Source: Komagataella phaffii GS115 | Lineage: Eukaryota > Ascomycota > Pichiomycetes > Pichiales > Pichiaceae | DNA: 64,000 nucleotides | Assembly (NCBI RefSeq): GCF_000027005.1 | Contig: NC_012965.1 | Coordinates: 669,001-733,000 of the forward strand | Direction: 5' to 3' | Shown here: positions 29,438 to 38,696 of the stretch, piece after piece | Numbering within the stretch: the stretch's first letter is position 1 | How the letters are laid out: each line of letters starts with the position of its first letter | Translations under genes and position numbers: made by a program | The notes under the pieces: generated by a model | Seen by the model: the letters and a program-made list of their open reading frames with translations, nothing else | Databases searched by the model: none | What the model was told of the DNA's origin: nothing

Positions 29438-31270
29438 ATGGAATACATCAAGATTGCACAGGTTCCTGATGCTGTGCTTCACAAGAAAGGTAACACCGTT
29501 AAAGGTGTGTTGCATTTAACCACTCATCACCTAATCTTCACTTTGCCACAAGTTGAAACAGCACCAAGAGGTTCGCAGGAGCTATGGTTGTGCTATCCTA
29601 TGATTGAACGAGTCACTTTCACCAAAGGGTCTGCCTTATTATATGCGCCAGACAAAGATGAAAGTTTTCAATTGACCAAAGGTGCAAATCTGCGAATCAT
29701 ATGTAGAGATTATACTTTTTTGGCATTTGATTTTAAGGATGTCAAACAATGCAACGATGTCTTTGAGAGCTTGTTGAAACTTACATGTGTCAATTCCTTG
29801 GAGAACTTATATGCATTCTTATACAGTCCAGTTAAAATTGAGGCACCCTTAAATGGATGGAAAATATACGAACCTGTCAGGGAATTTGCACGTCAGGGTT
29901 TGAAGCTTAATTCTCCGAATAGCTCTAGTGAGCATCCCGGTGACAAGATGTGGAGAATGTCTAATATCAACGAGTCATACAGAGTTTGCACTTCATATCC
30001 AAGTGTAATTGTGACGCCAGCAAGCATATCTAATAGCGTTTTACATCATGCCTCAAAGTTCAGATCGAAAGGAAGAATGCCTGCCTTAACATACTATCAC
30101 AAATATAACGGCTGTTCAATAATACGTTGCTCCCAACCTTTGGTGGGACTGAAGCAGAATAGGTCGATGCAAGATGAGAAACTTTTGTTGGAGGTCACGA
30201 AGACAAATGACGCCTCGTCTGTATTAATTGTGGACGCCAGGCCTGTAGCTAATGCAATCGCACAAACTGCCCTAGGAGCAGGTTCAGAAATTGTAGAATA
30301 TTACCCCAATGCTAAAAAGGTGTTTTTGAACATTGACAACATACATGTTATCAGGGATAGTCTAAATAAGGTGACGGAAGCTTTAAAAAACACCGACATT
30401 TCCATGGAACCACCCAATCAAGATTTGTTGATAAAAAGCGGTTGGCTTAAGTTGATTTACACAGTACTGACCGGGCTAGACATGATTGTTAAGTCTCTAC
30501 ATTTAAATAAACAACACTTATTGTTGCATTGTTCTGATGGTTGGGATAGAACATCACAATTAGCAGCGCTAGCTCAATTGCTGCTGGATCCCTATTATCG
30601 TACACTAGAAGGAATCATGGTTTTGATAGAAAAGGACTGGCTTTCTTTTGGTCATCGATTCAACGAGAGATCTGGTCATTTGCAAAGTGAAACAAAATTT
30701 GTTGATAATTCGGAGTATAGCAGCACCAACCAGGCCCAACATGCCATTAAGCAAGTAACGACTCACTTTAGACATCGCAAACACGTCAAATATACTTCAC
30801 CAATTTTCCATCAGTTCTTGGACTGTATCTATCAATTACTGAAGCAAAACCCAACAATATTTGAGTTCAACGAGCGATTTCTACGAAGGTTACTCTACCA
30901 CCTCTACTCATGTCAATATGGAACATTTTTGTATGACTCAGAACTTGAACGAAGACAGGCAAAAGTGAGTGAAAAGACTCGTTCTGTGTGGGATTACTTT
31001 TTAGCTCGTAAGTCACAATTTGTCAATCCAGACTATAAAAGGTTGGATGAAGTTGTATATCCCGATCTTTCGAAGATTTCGTTTTGGTACGAACTGTTTG
31101 GACGGACTGACGAGGAACTCAATGGTTTCCTGAATGAAAGCTCAGCATCGTCTGGAAATATAGATACTAGTCTTTACTATGAGTCTCAAACCAAGAATGA
31201 GACTACCGAAATGGGGATAAAACTGCAGGAAACTCAAACGTTATTGAGTCAAGTTGAGCTTAAAGAATAG
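29438..31270 (+). CDS. YMR1: Myotubularin-family PI3P phosphatase Ymr1
   Basis: 610 residues (S. cerevisiae Ymr1: 688). An N-terminal PH-GRAM domain (about 1-115) is followed by the myotubularin phosphatase domain: WRMSNINESYRVCTSYPS, RCSQPLVGLKQNRS, and the catalytic CX5R loop HCSDGWDRTSQLAAL near residue 365. EKDWLSFGHRFNERSGH is the characteristic following block. Family knowledge: dephosphorylates phosphatidylinositol 3-phosphate on endosomes and autophagosomes, acting with Sjl2 and Sjl3. The end is a short Gln/Glu-rich tail. It converges on the PXP2-like gene with stops 17 bp apart. Confidence 0.93.
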   Translation: MEYIKIAQVPDAVLHKKGNTVKGVLHLTTHHLIFTLPQVETAPRGSQELWLCYPMIERVTFTKGSALLYAPDKDESFQLTKGANLRIICRDYTFLAFDFKDVKQCNDVFESLLKLTCVNSLENLYAFLYSPVKIEAPLNGWKIYEPVREFARQGLKLNSPNSSSEHPGDKMWRMSNINESYRVCTSYPSVIVTPASISNSVLHHASKFRSKGRMPALTYYHKYNGCSIIRCSQPLVGLKQNRSMQDEKLLLEVTKTNDASSVLIVDARPVANAIAQTALGAGSEIVEYYPNAKKVFLNIDNIHVIRDSLNKVTEALKNTDISMEPPNQDLLIKSGWLKLIYTVLTGLDMIVKSLHLNKQHLLLHCSDGWDRTSQLAALAQLLLDPYYRTLEGIMVLIEKDWLSFGHRFNERSGHLQSETKFVDNSEYSSTNQAQHAIKQVTTHFRHRKHVKYTSPIFHQFLDCIYQLLKQNPTIFEFNERFLRRLLYHLYSCQYGTFLYDSELERRQAKVSEKTRSVWDYFLARKSQFVNPDYKRLDEVVYPDLSKISFWYELFGRTDEELNGFLNESSASSGNIDTSLYYESQTKNETTEMGIKLQETQTLLSQVELKE

Positions 31271-31287
31271 CCATACTAATATAGATA

Positions 31288-32073
31288 TCATAGACTCGCT
31301 ACTTCTCCTTTCCATTTAACACCACACCAATTCGATAATTGAATAGTTAACAACCTGGCGTCTCTAATCTCTTCCAGAGTACATCCGTTATTCACTGCGC
31401 CTTTAAGATGACCCTTCAATTGCGGATTGACATCTTGCGGAATTAAACATGAGATCACAACCAGACTTGTCTCCTTTACTGACAATACATCTGTAAAACT
31501 CAATAGTGGAGCGTACACATGGTTGAAGGTATAGTGCCATAGATCAGGGTAGGCGGTGTTCATTTGGCCCATCACTCTATTTGAAATCTTTCCATAAACA
31601 CTGTTCCAAAACTGCCTTCCTCTTTCTCTTTCAGTTCTTACTGCCTCTTCGGAAAGCAAAAAGTCTCTTTTGACCGCTGTCTCTCTTAATGATAATGGAG
31701 TGGCTTCTTTAAGAAGCATCATAGAATTTATGCACTTTGGTAATCCTCCCAAGGCTGCTGACTTCAGCAGAGCTTCTCTAGCTCTTGAAGTAACGTGTTT
31801 CTGCTTGATGAGATCCTTATCATTTTGGAACTCTAGTGAGACTGCATATCGGTCGATTAATGTCTGACATGTTTTCAAGGACCTCTCCGCCGTTTGTATG
31901 GTAGGAGAGCCATTATTAGCGTAGAGCTCTAACGCATAATGATAAACTTTGGGGATTTCTTCAGGGAGATTGCAAATGTTTAAAGCTACAATTGAAATAA
32001 GAAACCAGCTATCAGTAAGACTTTTATATTGGGTGGAAAGGTGGACCAACCGTTGTGGGGTGATCACTGACAT
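31288..32073 (-). CDS. AhpD/carboxymuconolactone decarboxylase-like protein, Pxp2 type
   Basis: 261 residues, mostly alpha-helical. The C-terminal half shows the AhpD/CMD-like pattern: LWHYTFNHVYAPLL, SVKETSLVVISCLI, QLKGHLKGAVNNGCTLEEI. The redox CxxC of true AhpD is not visible; there is one Cys in NGCTLEE and one in WCGVKW. Overall this resembles fungal Pxp2 proteins (S. cerevisiae YJR111C), which are peroxisomal. The C-terminal tripeptide here is ASL, a weak match to the PTS1 pattern, so peroxisomal location is uncertain. The enzymatic activity of the group is not established. Confidence 0.6.
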   Translation of the reverse strand: MSVITPQRLVHLSTQYKSLTDSWFLISIVALNICNLPEEIPKVYHYALELYANNGSPTIQTAERSLKTCQTLIDRYAVSLEFQNDKDLIKQKHVTSRAREALLKSAALGGLPKCINSMMLLKEATPLSLRETAVKRDFLLSEEAVRTERERGRQFWNSVYGKISNRVMGQMNTAYPDLWHYTFNHVYAPLLSFTDVLSVKETSLVVISCLIPQDVNPQLKGHLKGAVNNGCTLEEIRDARLLTIQLSNWCGVKWKGEVASL

Positions 32074-32253
32074 CAGTTAGTTAAGAGAGATTAGTCATGT
32101 AGTATGGATATTTCAAACCTCGCGAGCCCTAAGTTGGGATTCCTACAGATACTATGTCATAGGTAAAGCTGCAAATCAGATACTCCTACTTATATGAGAG
32201 GCCATTATCTTGCAAGGATAGCCGTCAGGACAAAAGAGCAAAAGGAATGCAAT

Positions 32254-32883
32254 TCATGACTCTAATTGTTGGCCAAATACCTTTAGGTAGTCGTCAACGG
32301 AGGTCGAACTTTCTAAAGAGGTGTTCAGTATTCCGTTGATTGCAATAGTGGGCGTAACATGAACACCAATTGTACGGTGCAGCCTGATAAAATACTTAAA
32401 ATCTTTCCCTATCAAATTTCCAGCGTTAGACGGGGAATCGGACGCTTTGATTTCAACAAATTTCCACAGCTCAGCAGCCTCAATTCCTAACGGAGTTGCC
32501 AAATCGATCAATCGCTGATAAGTTTCCTTTCTAGTCTCATTGTAGGTCTCTGTGTCAAAGAATTGAGACTGGTTCTCAAACAAAATGTTCGAATAGTCCC
32601 AGAATTTGGAAGGAGCCACAGCCGCCACAGCCAAAGAAACCTCGTGCAAAAGGGAGCTTGTCGGGTGCCATGGTTGGGGAACATTATAGAATACGAATTG
32701 AAACTTTCCTGGATACAGCTTCTCAGTCTCCGGAATCACCGATTTATAAAACTTGAAGAACAGAATCGCACTGAATGGACAGTCGTAGTCCAAAAACAAC
32801 TGGATACGGTGAACATTGGCTGGAACTGTGCCCGATGAAGCCTTGTAGATGTGTGAGGGGATGAACTTGGGGGCCAAAGACAT
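32254..32883 (-). CDS. DsbA-like thioredoxin-fold protein
   Basis: 209 residues. RIQLFLDYDCPFSAILFFKF places a CPFS motif at the start of the first helix of a thioredoxin fold, where oxidoreductases have CxxC. TPTIAING later supplies the cis-Pro loop. Helical insert and length fit the DSBA-like/Thioredoxin_4 group, related to glutathione S-transferase kappa and FrnE proteins. The second active-site Cys is replaced by Ser, so it may bind a thiol or act by a monothiol mechanism. No signal peptide is visible, so it is probably cytosolic. I cannot name an S. cerevisiae orthologue. Upstream (32884-33046) is a short shared promoter/terminator region. Confidence 0.65.
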   Translation of the reverse strand: MSLAPKFIPSHIYKASSGTVPANVHRIQLFLDYDCPFSAILFFKFYKSVIPETEKLYPGKFQFVFYNVPQPWHPTSSLLHEVSLAVAAVAPSKFWDYSNILFENQSQFFDTETYNETRKETYQRLIDLATPLGIEAAELWKFVEIKASDSPSNAGNLIGKDFKYFIRLHRTIGVHVTPTIAINGILNTSLESSTSVDDYLKVFGQQLES

Positions 32884-33046
32884 TTTCGTTTGTTGAGAAC
32901 AGGGGATGGTAGTTGGAAGAAGAAAAAAGAGAAGTACCCCAGTTTGCTCTTATACTATGAGGGTCGGGGTTTATATAAAATCTCGAATGATTATGACGTG
33001 CCAATATTTAAAATGTCACTGACGTGAGACACACTTTATCTGCTAT

Positions 33047-34576
33047 CTACAGTTCTTCGGCGCTTAGATCCACATTGATTCTAAATGGTCTATTTCTCCA
33101 GATAATTCTAGTCCCTAACATGGCGGATATCCATATGGGAAGGGCTAAAACCTCTCTGAGTAACCAATAAAGAACCCATCTGTGAAATGTCCTTAAGTTT
33201 GAGCTTTCGAAAGGACTTCCGTAAGCATTGAAGTTAGGTTCCGCAAAATATGGTACGTTACAAGTCGCTGTGTCTTGAGATGCATTGGTTAGTAGGATAT
33301 GAAATTGTGTGTAATCTGTGACCATCCAGACTAGCAAGTGAAAGATGAAAAATTTCCAATTGAAATATGACTGAAGGAATAGCGTGGATATGGCAAAAGT
33401 TCCAAACGTGCCGCATAACAGGCACTCTGTAGTTGGCTCCAATAATGTAGCTTCTAGAACCATATGTTTTCTAACACGGAGCCAGCGGATCCTTCGAAGA
33501 AGGTAGTTCTTCAATGATGTACTATTGACACCTCCTAGTGGTTGAATGGCAGCATCGCCTGTTAGGCCAGTGCGCCCTCCGTTTTGAAACCACAATGCTG
33601 TTGCTATCATGTTGTCCTCACCAATGTATCTTGCAAAAAATCGTAGGCCTTGGCCAGGTTTGGACCCGTAATATGCAGCATCCTTTGCCAGGATACCGGT
33701 GGTCCCGTCTAGACTTGGCTCGCTACCCTTTCCCAGCCTTTTCACTGCCAAATCCAGCTCACTTCGCCGATACAGGTTCGATTTCCCATTGACACAAGGG
33801 GCTAATGCTGCTTTGTTTATGGAAATATAAAACTTTGAGTGGGAAGTGAACAAAAACATTTCGTCCAAATTTGTACCCGTTTGCGGATTGATAGAGATTG
33901 CCATAGGTACATGATGTACAAGGTTCACCTTCCTTCCTTTTCCAGTTTGGAAGTCGAAAGTGCTTCGTCCATTGTCTAACGATCTGTTCAACGCATCCAC
34001 AGAACGAGACAATGCACCCGAGCAAACCCAAACATTACTATCCAAAATCCACATGATGTCATACTTTCCAGCACTGTATCCTTTCGCCAAGTTGTTAACC
34101 TTAGGGTTAGGTCCAAAATGGTCTGGGTTGTGGGAATCACCCTTGAGTATCCGAGCATCCACATGTGGATATTTCCTGATTAATGCCTCAGCAACGCCAA
34201 TGCCAGGATCGTTTTCACTCTCCACACAAATAATGATCTCAAACTTTGGGTAATCCTGATCAAATGCACTTTGCAGGCAGAGTTCCATCTCCGGATCTAT
34301 GCCCTTAATTGGTCTCAAAATGGTGACACCTTCCACTTGTGGGGGAACAGGCAATGTTTTTCTCTTACTGAACTTTTGCATAATTTCGAAGAACCCGTAA
34401 TATGCAACTAATAAAACAACAACGTACCAAATTATTGCTACAATAGCCAAGAGTTTAAGTCCTCCTGATGGTGCAAACGGTTCAACGTTTGGGGTATCGA
34501 TTTTCGGGGCGATGTTATAAGCATCACACTTAAGCGCAAGAAACGCCAAAGAAGTCAATCCAAGCTGCATTATCAT
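33047..34576 (-). CDS. GCS1: Ceramide glucosyltransferase (UDP-glucose:ceramide, GT21)
   Basis: 509 residues with an N-terminal transmembrane helix (about 40-65: LLAIVAIIWYVVVLLVAYYG) and several C-terminal hydrophobic segments. GT21 motifs appear in order: VTILRPIKGIDPEMELCLQS, WILDSNVWV (D2 region), the later acidic GEDNMIATALW, and RRIRWLRVRK, the (Q/R)XXRW motif. Family knowledge: makes glucosylceramide on the cytosolic face of the Golgi from C9-methylated ceramide in filamentous fungi and many yeasts (Candida HSX11). S. cerevisiae lacks this enzyme, so the gene helps exclude that lineage. Confidence 0.92.
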   Translation of the reverse strand: MIMQLGLTSLAFLALKCDAYNIAPKIDTPNVEPFAPSGGLKLLAIVAIIWYVVVLLVAYYGFFEIMQKFSKRKTLPVPPQVEGVTILRPIKGIDPEMELCLQSAFDQDYPKFEIIICVESENDPGIGVAEALIRKYPHVDARILKGDSHNPDHFGPNPKVNNLAKGYSAGKYDIMWILDSNVWVCSGALSRSVDALNRSLDNGRSTFDFQTGKGRKVNLVHHVPMAISINPQTGTNLDEMFLFTSHSKFYISINKAALAPCVNGKSNLYRRSELDLAVKRLGKGSEPSLDGTTGILAKDAAYYGSKPGQGLRFFARYIGEDNMIATALWFQNGGRTGLTGDAAIQPLGGVNSTSLKNYLLRRIRWLRVRKHMVLEATLLEPTTECLLCGTFGTFAISTLFLQSYFNWKFFIFHLLVWMVTDYTQFHILLTNASQDTATCNVPYFAEPNFNAYGSPFESSNLRTFHRWVLYWLLREVLALPIWISAMLGTRIIWRNRPFRINVDLSAEEL

Positions 34577-34774
34577 TATTCTTTGTCGGATAGATGCATA
34601 TCAATTGGAATGAAAGAAGCTTCGACTAGAAAAAAAAAGAAAAAATAACGATATAAATAAAGTTATTTCAGATCTCACCGGCATTGTTACGGAAATGTAC
34701 TTGTCGCGGGTGTATCAACTGGGAAATATTTTAGCACTTTTTCTCCATTACAGGTCCCTTCTCTTGCAAGTTCG

Positions 34775-35566
34775 ATGATGCCTTCTGTCAGAATATCTAC
34801 ACGGTGTAAAGCCCCAAACGTGAGATTTTTATCTGCACAAGTGGCACCTAAGAAGAAGCTGTCTGCTGCTCAATTGAGAAAAGAAAGAAATATCCTTGCC
34901 AAATCATCGTTAAGAGATATTCTAGACTCCATAGTCCCAGGCAGTGTTCAAGACGACGATGTCACAAAATATGATCCCACCCCGGTATATGACGACTACA
35001 GAAAGTATGACTCGCTTAGTTATCCCCAACAAAGATATATTATAGACAGTTTTAAAGATGATAAATTCAGAAAACCGTGGGGAAAGATTCCAAAGTCTAT
35101 GAAAAGACTAAACTATTACATAAGTTATGGAAACTACGGTCCTAGAGACGGATTTCAACCGGTTGAGTCAGACCAGCCTAATTTTGATCTGCCATTCAGG
35201 TTGCCTTCCATCATCACTACTCATAACCCCAAGCCATCTACACTAGTTAGAAAATTACCCCCAGTTAACTACAAAACCTGCGGAGAAAAGAGAAAAGAAC
35301 AGTACGAAAAGGAAAGAAGAATGGACCCCATTTCCAAGATAATCATTTTCTCCACGCTGATCCTCACTGTGATCAACTTCAAACGAGATCGTAAGGTGGT
35401 GAATACTGATCATGTTCCCGTTAACGAGTACGAAGAATACCAGAAGGTGCTAGAACAAGAAGAGAGAGATTACAGAGAGATGCTGGAGGCCAGGGATAAC
35501 CCGCAACCATTTAATCCCGATTCCAAGGCTCAAAAGCGAAGATGGTATTATTTGTGGATCAGGTGA
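34775..35566 (+). CDS. GEP7: Mitochondrial inner-membrane protein, Gep7-like
   Basis: 263 residues. The N-terminus (VRISTRCKAPNVRFLSAQ) is basic with Ser/Arg, like a mitochondrial presequence. RLNYYISYGNYGPRDGF and MDPISKIIIFSTLILTVINF (a transmembrane helix near 190-207) correspond in order and spacing to the YGPR-like and DPFSK-helix blocks of S. cerevisiae Gep7 (YGL057C, 287 aa). The C-terminal tail is charged and probably faces the intermembrane space or matrix. Gep7 was found as a genetic interactor of prohibitins; its activity is unknown. Similarity is limited to these blocks, so the name is tentative. Confidence 0.55.
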   Translation: MMPSVRISTRCKAPNVRFLSAQVAPKKKLSAAQLRKERNILAKSSLRDILDSIVPGSVQDDDVTKYDPTPVYDDYRKYDSLSYPQQRYIIDSFKDDKFRKPWGKIPKSMKRLNYYISYGNYGPRDGFQPVESDQPNFDLPFRLPSIITTHNPKPSTLVRKLPPVNYKTCGEKRKEQYEKERRMDPISKIIIFSTLILTVINFKRDRKVVNTDHVPVNEYEEYQKVLEQEERDYREMLEARDNPQPFNPDSKAQKRRWYYLWIR

Positions 35567-35741
35567 TTTATCCACTGATGTACAGCGTCTAACATGTTTT
35601 AGAGAGAGACTCTTATGTACGGTATAGTAGTGTATGTAGAAATATGTATTTCCTTGTCCATAGAACCTCTGTCACGTCCAATATCATTGAATGTTTGTTT
35701 AGTGTGTGTCTACGTGCCTGATGTGATTCGATCCCTTGATG

Positions 35742-36322
35742 TTACTGAGCATCCTCATTATCAACTTCGCCTTCATCTTCATCCTCATCGTCCTCATCCT
35801 CGTCTAGGATATCCTCGCTCCAGCTTTTTTCCACTGTGTCTCTCACTCGTTGTATGTATTGTGAGCGATGATCTTTGTACAAATTTGCAGCTTCCACATT
35901 AGCGGGACTGGAAATGTTAGGGTCGTTCAGTAATGATTGGATACTGGTAAGAATACTGGACACATCGTAGGTAGGAGTCCACCTATTTTGCAGAATGTCA
36001 AGACATAGGTCACCCGATGCATAGACATTGGGGTGAAACATGTCACTAATAAACTTAACCGATGGTGGTTTGTTGGGGTATTGTTCGTCAAACTGGATCA
36101 CCAAACGGAAAGTGCCATCCTCAAAAGGTGTGTCAGCTGGTCCCACTATAACAGCGTTCCAGGTCATTACGTTATCTGGTAATGGTGATGCTGAGACGCC
36201 ACCCGGTGCATCCTGTTGGATTCTCTAAATAAATTGTTAGTTCAAAGTGCATACTGATAAGACGTTTGGAAAACACTTACTTTGAAATCTCTCATCAATC
36301 GTCGTCTTGCAGGAGTAGACAT
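35742..36322 (-). CDS. RAD6: E2 ubiquitin-conjugating enzyme Rad6/Ubc2 (spliced: 36281..36322, 35742..36224)
   Basis: Two exons give 174 residues (S. cerevisiae Rad6: 172). Exon 1 encodes [14 protein letters not shown] and joins in phase 0 to [20 protein letters not shown]. The catalytic Cys is residue 88 in [21 protein letters not shown] long Asp/Glu tail (about 150-174) is present, as in yeast Rad6. Family knowledge: with Rad18 it ubiquitinates PCNA, with Bre1 histone H2B, with Ubr1 N-degron substrates. RAD5, which acts downstream on PCNA, is also in this window. Its ATG is only 69 bp from that of the divergently transcribed kinase gene. Confidence 0.96.
36225..36280 (-). other. RAD6 intron, 56 bp
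   Basis: Minus strand: donor GTAAGT at 36280-36275, branch site AACTAAC, acceptor TTTAG ending at 36225. Phase 0, after codon 14. Splicing restores the invariant Rad6 N-terminus. Confidence 0.92.
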
Positions 36323-36391
36323 TTTGTATTGAATAAGTCTTTATCTTCTAGAGGCAGTGATGACGTTAGGTAATTAGAAATAACGAGCTTT

Positions 36392-37903
36392 ATGGAAGCG
36401 CGACCTTATGGGGTTGTCTTCTTACATAATCAGAATCTTAGCCTAGATCTTGAGCTCAAACACAGCTTAAACCTAAGTCAACGTCCCATCCATATGCCGA
36501 AGCTCTCAACTATAGCCGATAATATATTTAGGCTGGGACCGTATCCCGAGTACTCTATGCTGCTGAACAAATATCATTTCTATCAAAACTCAATGCTGTT
36601 GCATTGGGCGGAAAGAAACGCTCATCCTGTGACTCTTAAGCACTTGGCCAACTATGGTAAGACATTGAACAAAGATAAAATCATTATGAGTGCTAATTTT
36701 GTAAGAAATGAAATTCCCGTCCGATTGGCTTTGAGAATCAAGTCGTTGCAGAAGCTACCATTCGACGTGGTGAACAATTTCCATTTCGCACAGGTTTATG
36801 AGTGCTACTATCATTGTTTCAATTCGTTCAGAAAATATAGTCGGATTGACAACTTAGAGGAGAACGACAAGTTTTGTGAGTTTATCAAGGATACCTTGGA
36901 CGAACATCTCACCGTACTGCCACATCTAATGATGGGAGCTCTCGAGAATAGTATTTTGAACAGTTTACCACAGAAAGAGTTGGACGAATTCATGTCGTCC
37001 ATGTTACGCTCAAGAGTTAGTAGAAGGGTAATTCTAGAGGAACACATATCCTTGACTACCAGATTTCAAAAAAACAAGTCTTCAGATTCTTTGGGGGATC
37101 TGTTTAGTGAATGTTCTGCGTTCGAACAGTTGGAAATTTGCACTGGAATTCTGATAAATTATTTACGTGGCTTATACCCTAATTTGCAGTTGCCAGAGCT
37201 GATCATTGAGGGAGAGGATGCAAAGTTTCCATTTATGCTCAGCCATTTACATTTCATATTTGGAGAGATTCTTAGAAATTCTTACAAAGCAGTCATTACG
37301 AACTGTTTGCGTATCAACGATCACCTAGGAGAAGACCAGTTAAGTAAAATCAAACCACCTCCCATAGTTGTTTCTGTTGCCAACAATGCGAAAGATGTTG
37401 TGTTTAGATTTTCAGATCAAGGAGGCGGGATGCCGAAGGAAGTATTGCAAGATATCTGGTCATTTGGAAAGTCTCCGAAGAAAGCACAGGTTTATTTGAA
37501 CACTTTCCATTCATTGCCAGGATTAGACCTGAATCCTCACTTTCAAGTCAAAGACTCCTTCAGTGGTCAGCACAAAAAACAGCCACCTCTTGATGGGTCT
37601 GCCAACGCCTTACTCAAGAATATCACTCACATGGAAGAAATAGTCACCCAAAGAATGGGAATTCAAGATAAAGAATCACAAGAGGGACTTTATTCCAGGA
37701 AAAAGAGCTTTATGCGTTCGCTTATAGCTAGACCATTTGATTTGACCTTAGGTGTCAGTTTGCCCATGTGCAAAGTTTACACTGATTACTGGAATGGAGA
37801 TCTTCGAATGCACTCCTTGGAAGGCTATGGTAGTGACACTTATCTGCGCTTAAGTAAGCTAGGTTCTTTCAACTCTGATAAGGTACAGTTGGATAGGGCT
37901 TGA
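36392..37903 (+). CDS. PKP2: Mitochondrial pyruvate dehydrogenase kinase-like protein, Pkp2 type
   Basis: 503 residues (S. cerevisiae Pkp2: 491). The N-terminal BCDHK/PDK four-helix region includes HPVTLKHLANYGK, then VRLALRIKSLQKLP. The GHKL ATPase motifs follow: N box in FGEILRNSYKAV (about 290), G1 box FSDQGGGMP (about 347) with DIWSFGKSPKKA, and a C-terminal YWNGDLRMHSLEGYGSDTYL. Family knowledge: phosphorylates and inactivates PDH E1-alpha in the matrix. A linker between G1 and the C-terminal motif (about 390-440) is longer than in animal PDKs. No clear presequence is visible; a second in-frame Met is residue 35. An unseen upstream exon is possible. Confidence 0.82.
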   Translation: MEARPYGVVFLHNQNLSLDLELKHSLNLSQRPIHMPKLSTIADNIFRLGPYPEYSMLLNKYHFYQNSMLLHWAERNAHPVTLKHLANYGKTLNKDKIIMSANFVRNEIPVRLALRIKSLQKLPFDVVNNFHFAQVYECYYHCFNSFRKYSRIDNLEENDKFCEFIKDTLDEHLTVLPHLMMGALENSILNSLPQKELDEFMSSMLRSRVSRRVILEEHISLTTRFQKNKSSDSLGDLFSECSAFEQLEICTGILINYLRGLYPNLQLPELIIEGEDAKFPFMLSHLHFIFGEILRNSYKAVITNCLRINDHLGEDQLSKIKPPPIVVSVANNAKDVVFRFSDQGGGMPKEVLQDIWSFGKSPKKAQVYLNTFHSLPGLDLNPHFQVKDSFSGQHKKQPPLDGSANALLKNITHMEEIVTQRMGIQDKESQEGLYSRKKSFMRSLIARPFDLTLGVSLPMCKVYTDYWNGDLRMHSLEGYGSDTYLRLSKLGSFNSDKVQLDRA

Positions 37904-37999
37904 GACTTTCGATGCTCATCGCACCCCAAATATTTAAATGTGGATCGGAAGATTATTTGTCTCTTTCCCCTGAACTTAACTTTACCACACAATCCTCAC

Positions 38000-38659
38000 A
38001 TGAGCAAATCGGCACTACTTATTATTGATTTACAGAACGACTTTCTAGAAGGGGGGTCATTGGCTGTTCCTGACGGAAATGAGATCATCGATCCAATCAT
38101 TGAGCTAGCTCAGAAGAAGGATTGGGATTTAGTCATTGCCACTAAGGATTGGCATCCCCAGGACCATACGTCATTTGCCTCTAACCACGGAGTCAAGCCG
38201 TATACCGAGCTAGAGTTCACAAACCCAGAAAATGAAGCGGAAAAGAAAATTCAGGTGGTGTGGCCGGATCATTGTGTTCAAAACTCCAATGGAAGTGAAT
38301 TTCCACCTAAGTTCAAGGCCTTTTGGGAACAGTTTACAGGGCCTAAAGAGCTAGTGAAGAAGGGGTATCTTTCCGATAGGGAGTACTATTCTGCATTTAG
38401 TGACGTTTGGAAGCTGCACAAAACCGAACTGGATTCGCTTTTGAAAGGGCATGGTATTCGAAATGTTACAATTGTAGGTCTTGCTCTTGATTTCTGCGTA
38501 TTTCACACTGCCAGTGATGCTCTCCGAGAGAACTATTCGGTAACATTGGTGACTAACCTCACCAGGAGTGTTGCCGATCGCGAAGGTCCGCCCTCCAAGC
38601 TACAATCCCTGGGAGCACATCTCGCAGAGTACAACGGCAGCGAAATTATTATCAAATAG
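38000..38659 (+). CDS. PNC1: Nicotinamidase Pnc1
   Basis: 219 residues (S. cerevisiae Pnc1: 216). The open frame extends upstream without an ATG; the first ATG, at 38000, gives MSKSALLIIDLQNDFLEGGS, which matches the family start. Catalytic triad: Asp in IIDLQNDF, Lys in IATKDWHP, Cys in ALDFCVFHTA (near 168). The metal-binding Asp/His residues sit in KDWHPQDHTSF. Family knowledge: hydrolyses nicotinamide to nicotinate in NAD+ salvage, and so relieves inhibition of Sir2. Only 96 bp separate it from the kinase gene upstream and 37 bp from the VPS55 ATG downstream. Confidence 0.95.
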   Translation: MSKSALLIIDLQNDFLEGGSLAVPDGNEIIDPIIELAQKKDWDLVIATKDWHPQDHTSFASNHGVKPYTELEFTNPENEAEKKIQVVWPDHCVQNSNGSEFPPKFKAFWEQFTGPKELVKKGYLSDREYYSAFSDVWKLHKTELDSLLKGHGIRNVTIVGLALDFCVFHTASDALRENYSVTLVTNLTRSVADREGPPSKLQSLGAHLAEYNGSEIIIK

Positions 38660-38696
38660 TAAATAACCATTCCTCTTTAGTTGTACTTTAAGGACA

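Noticed and set aside
34621..34660. A-rich tract before the ceramide glucosyltransferase gene as a repeat or origin
   Set aside because: It is a simple poly(dA) promoter tract as found in many yeast promoters; no origin consensus can be argued from it alone.
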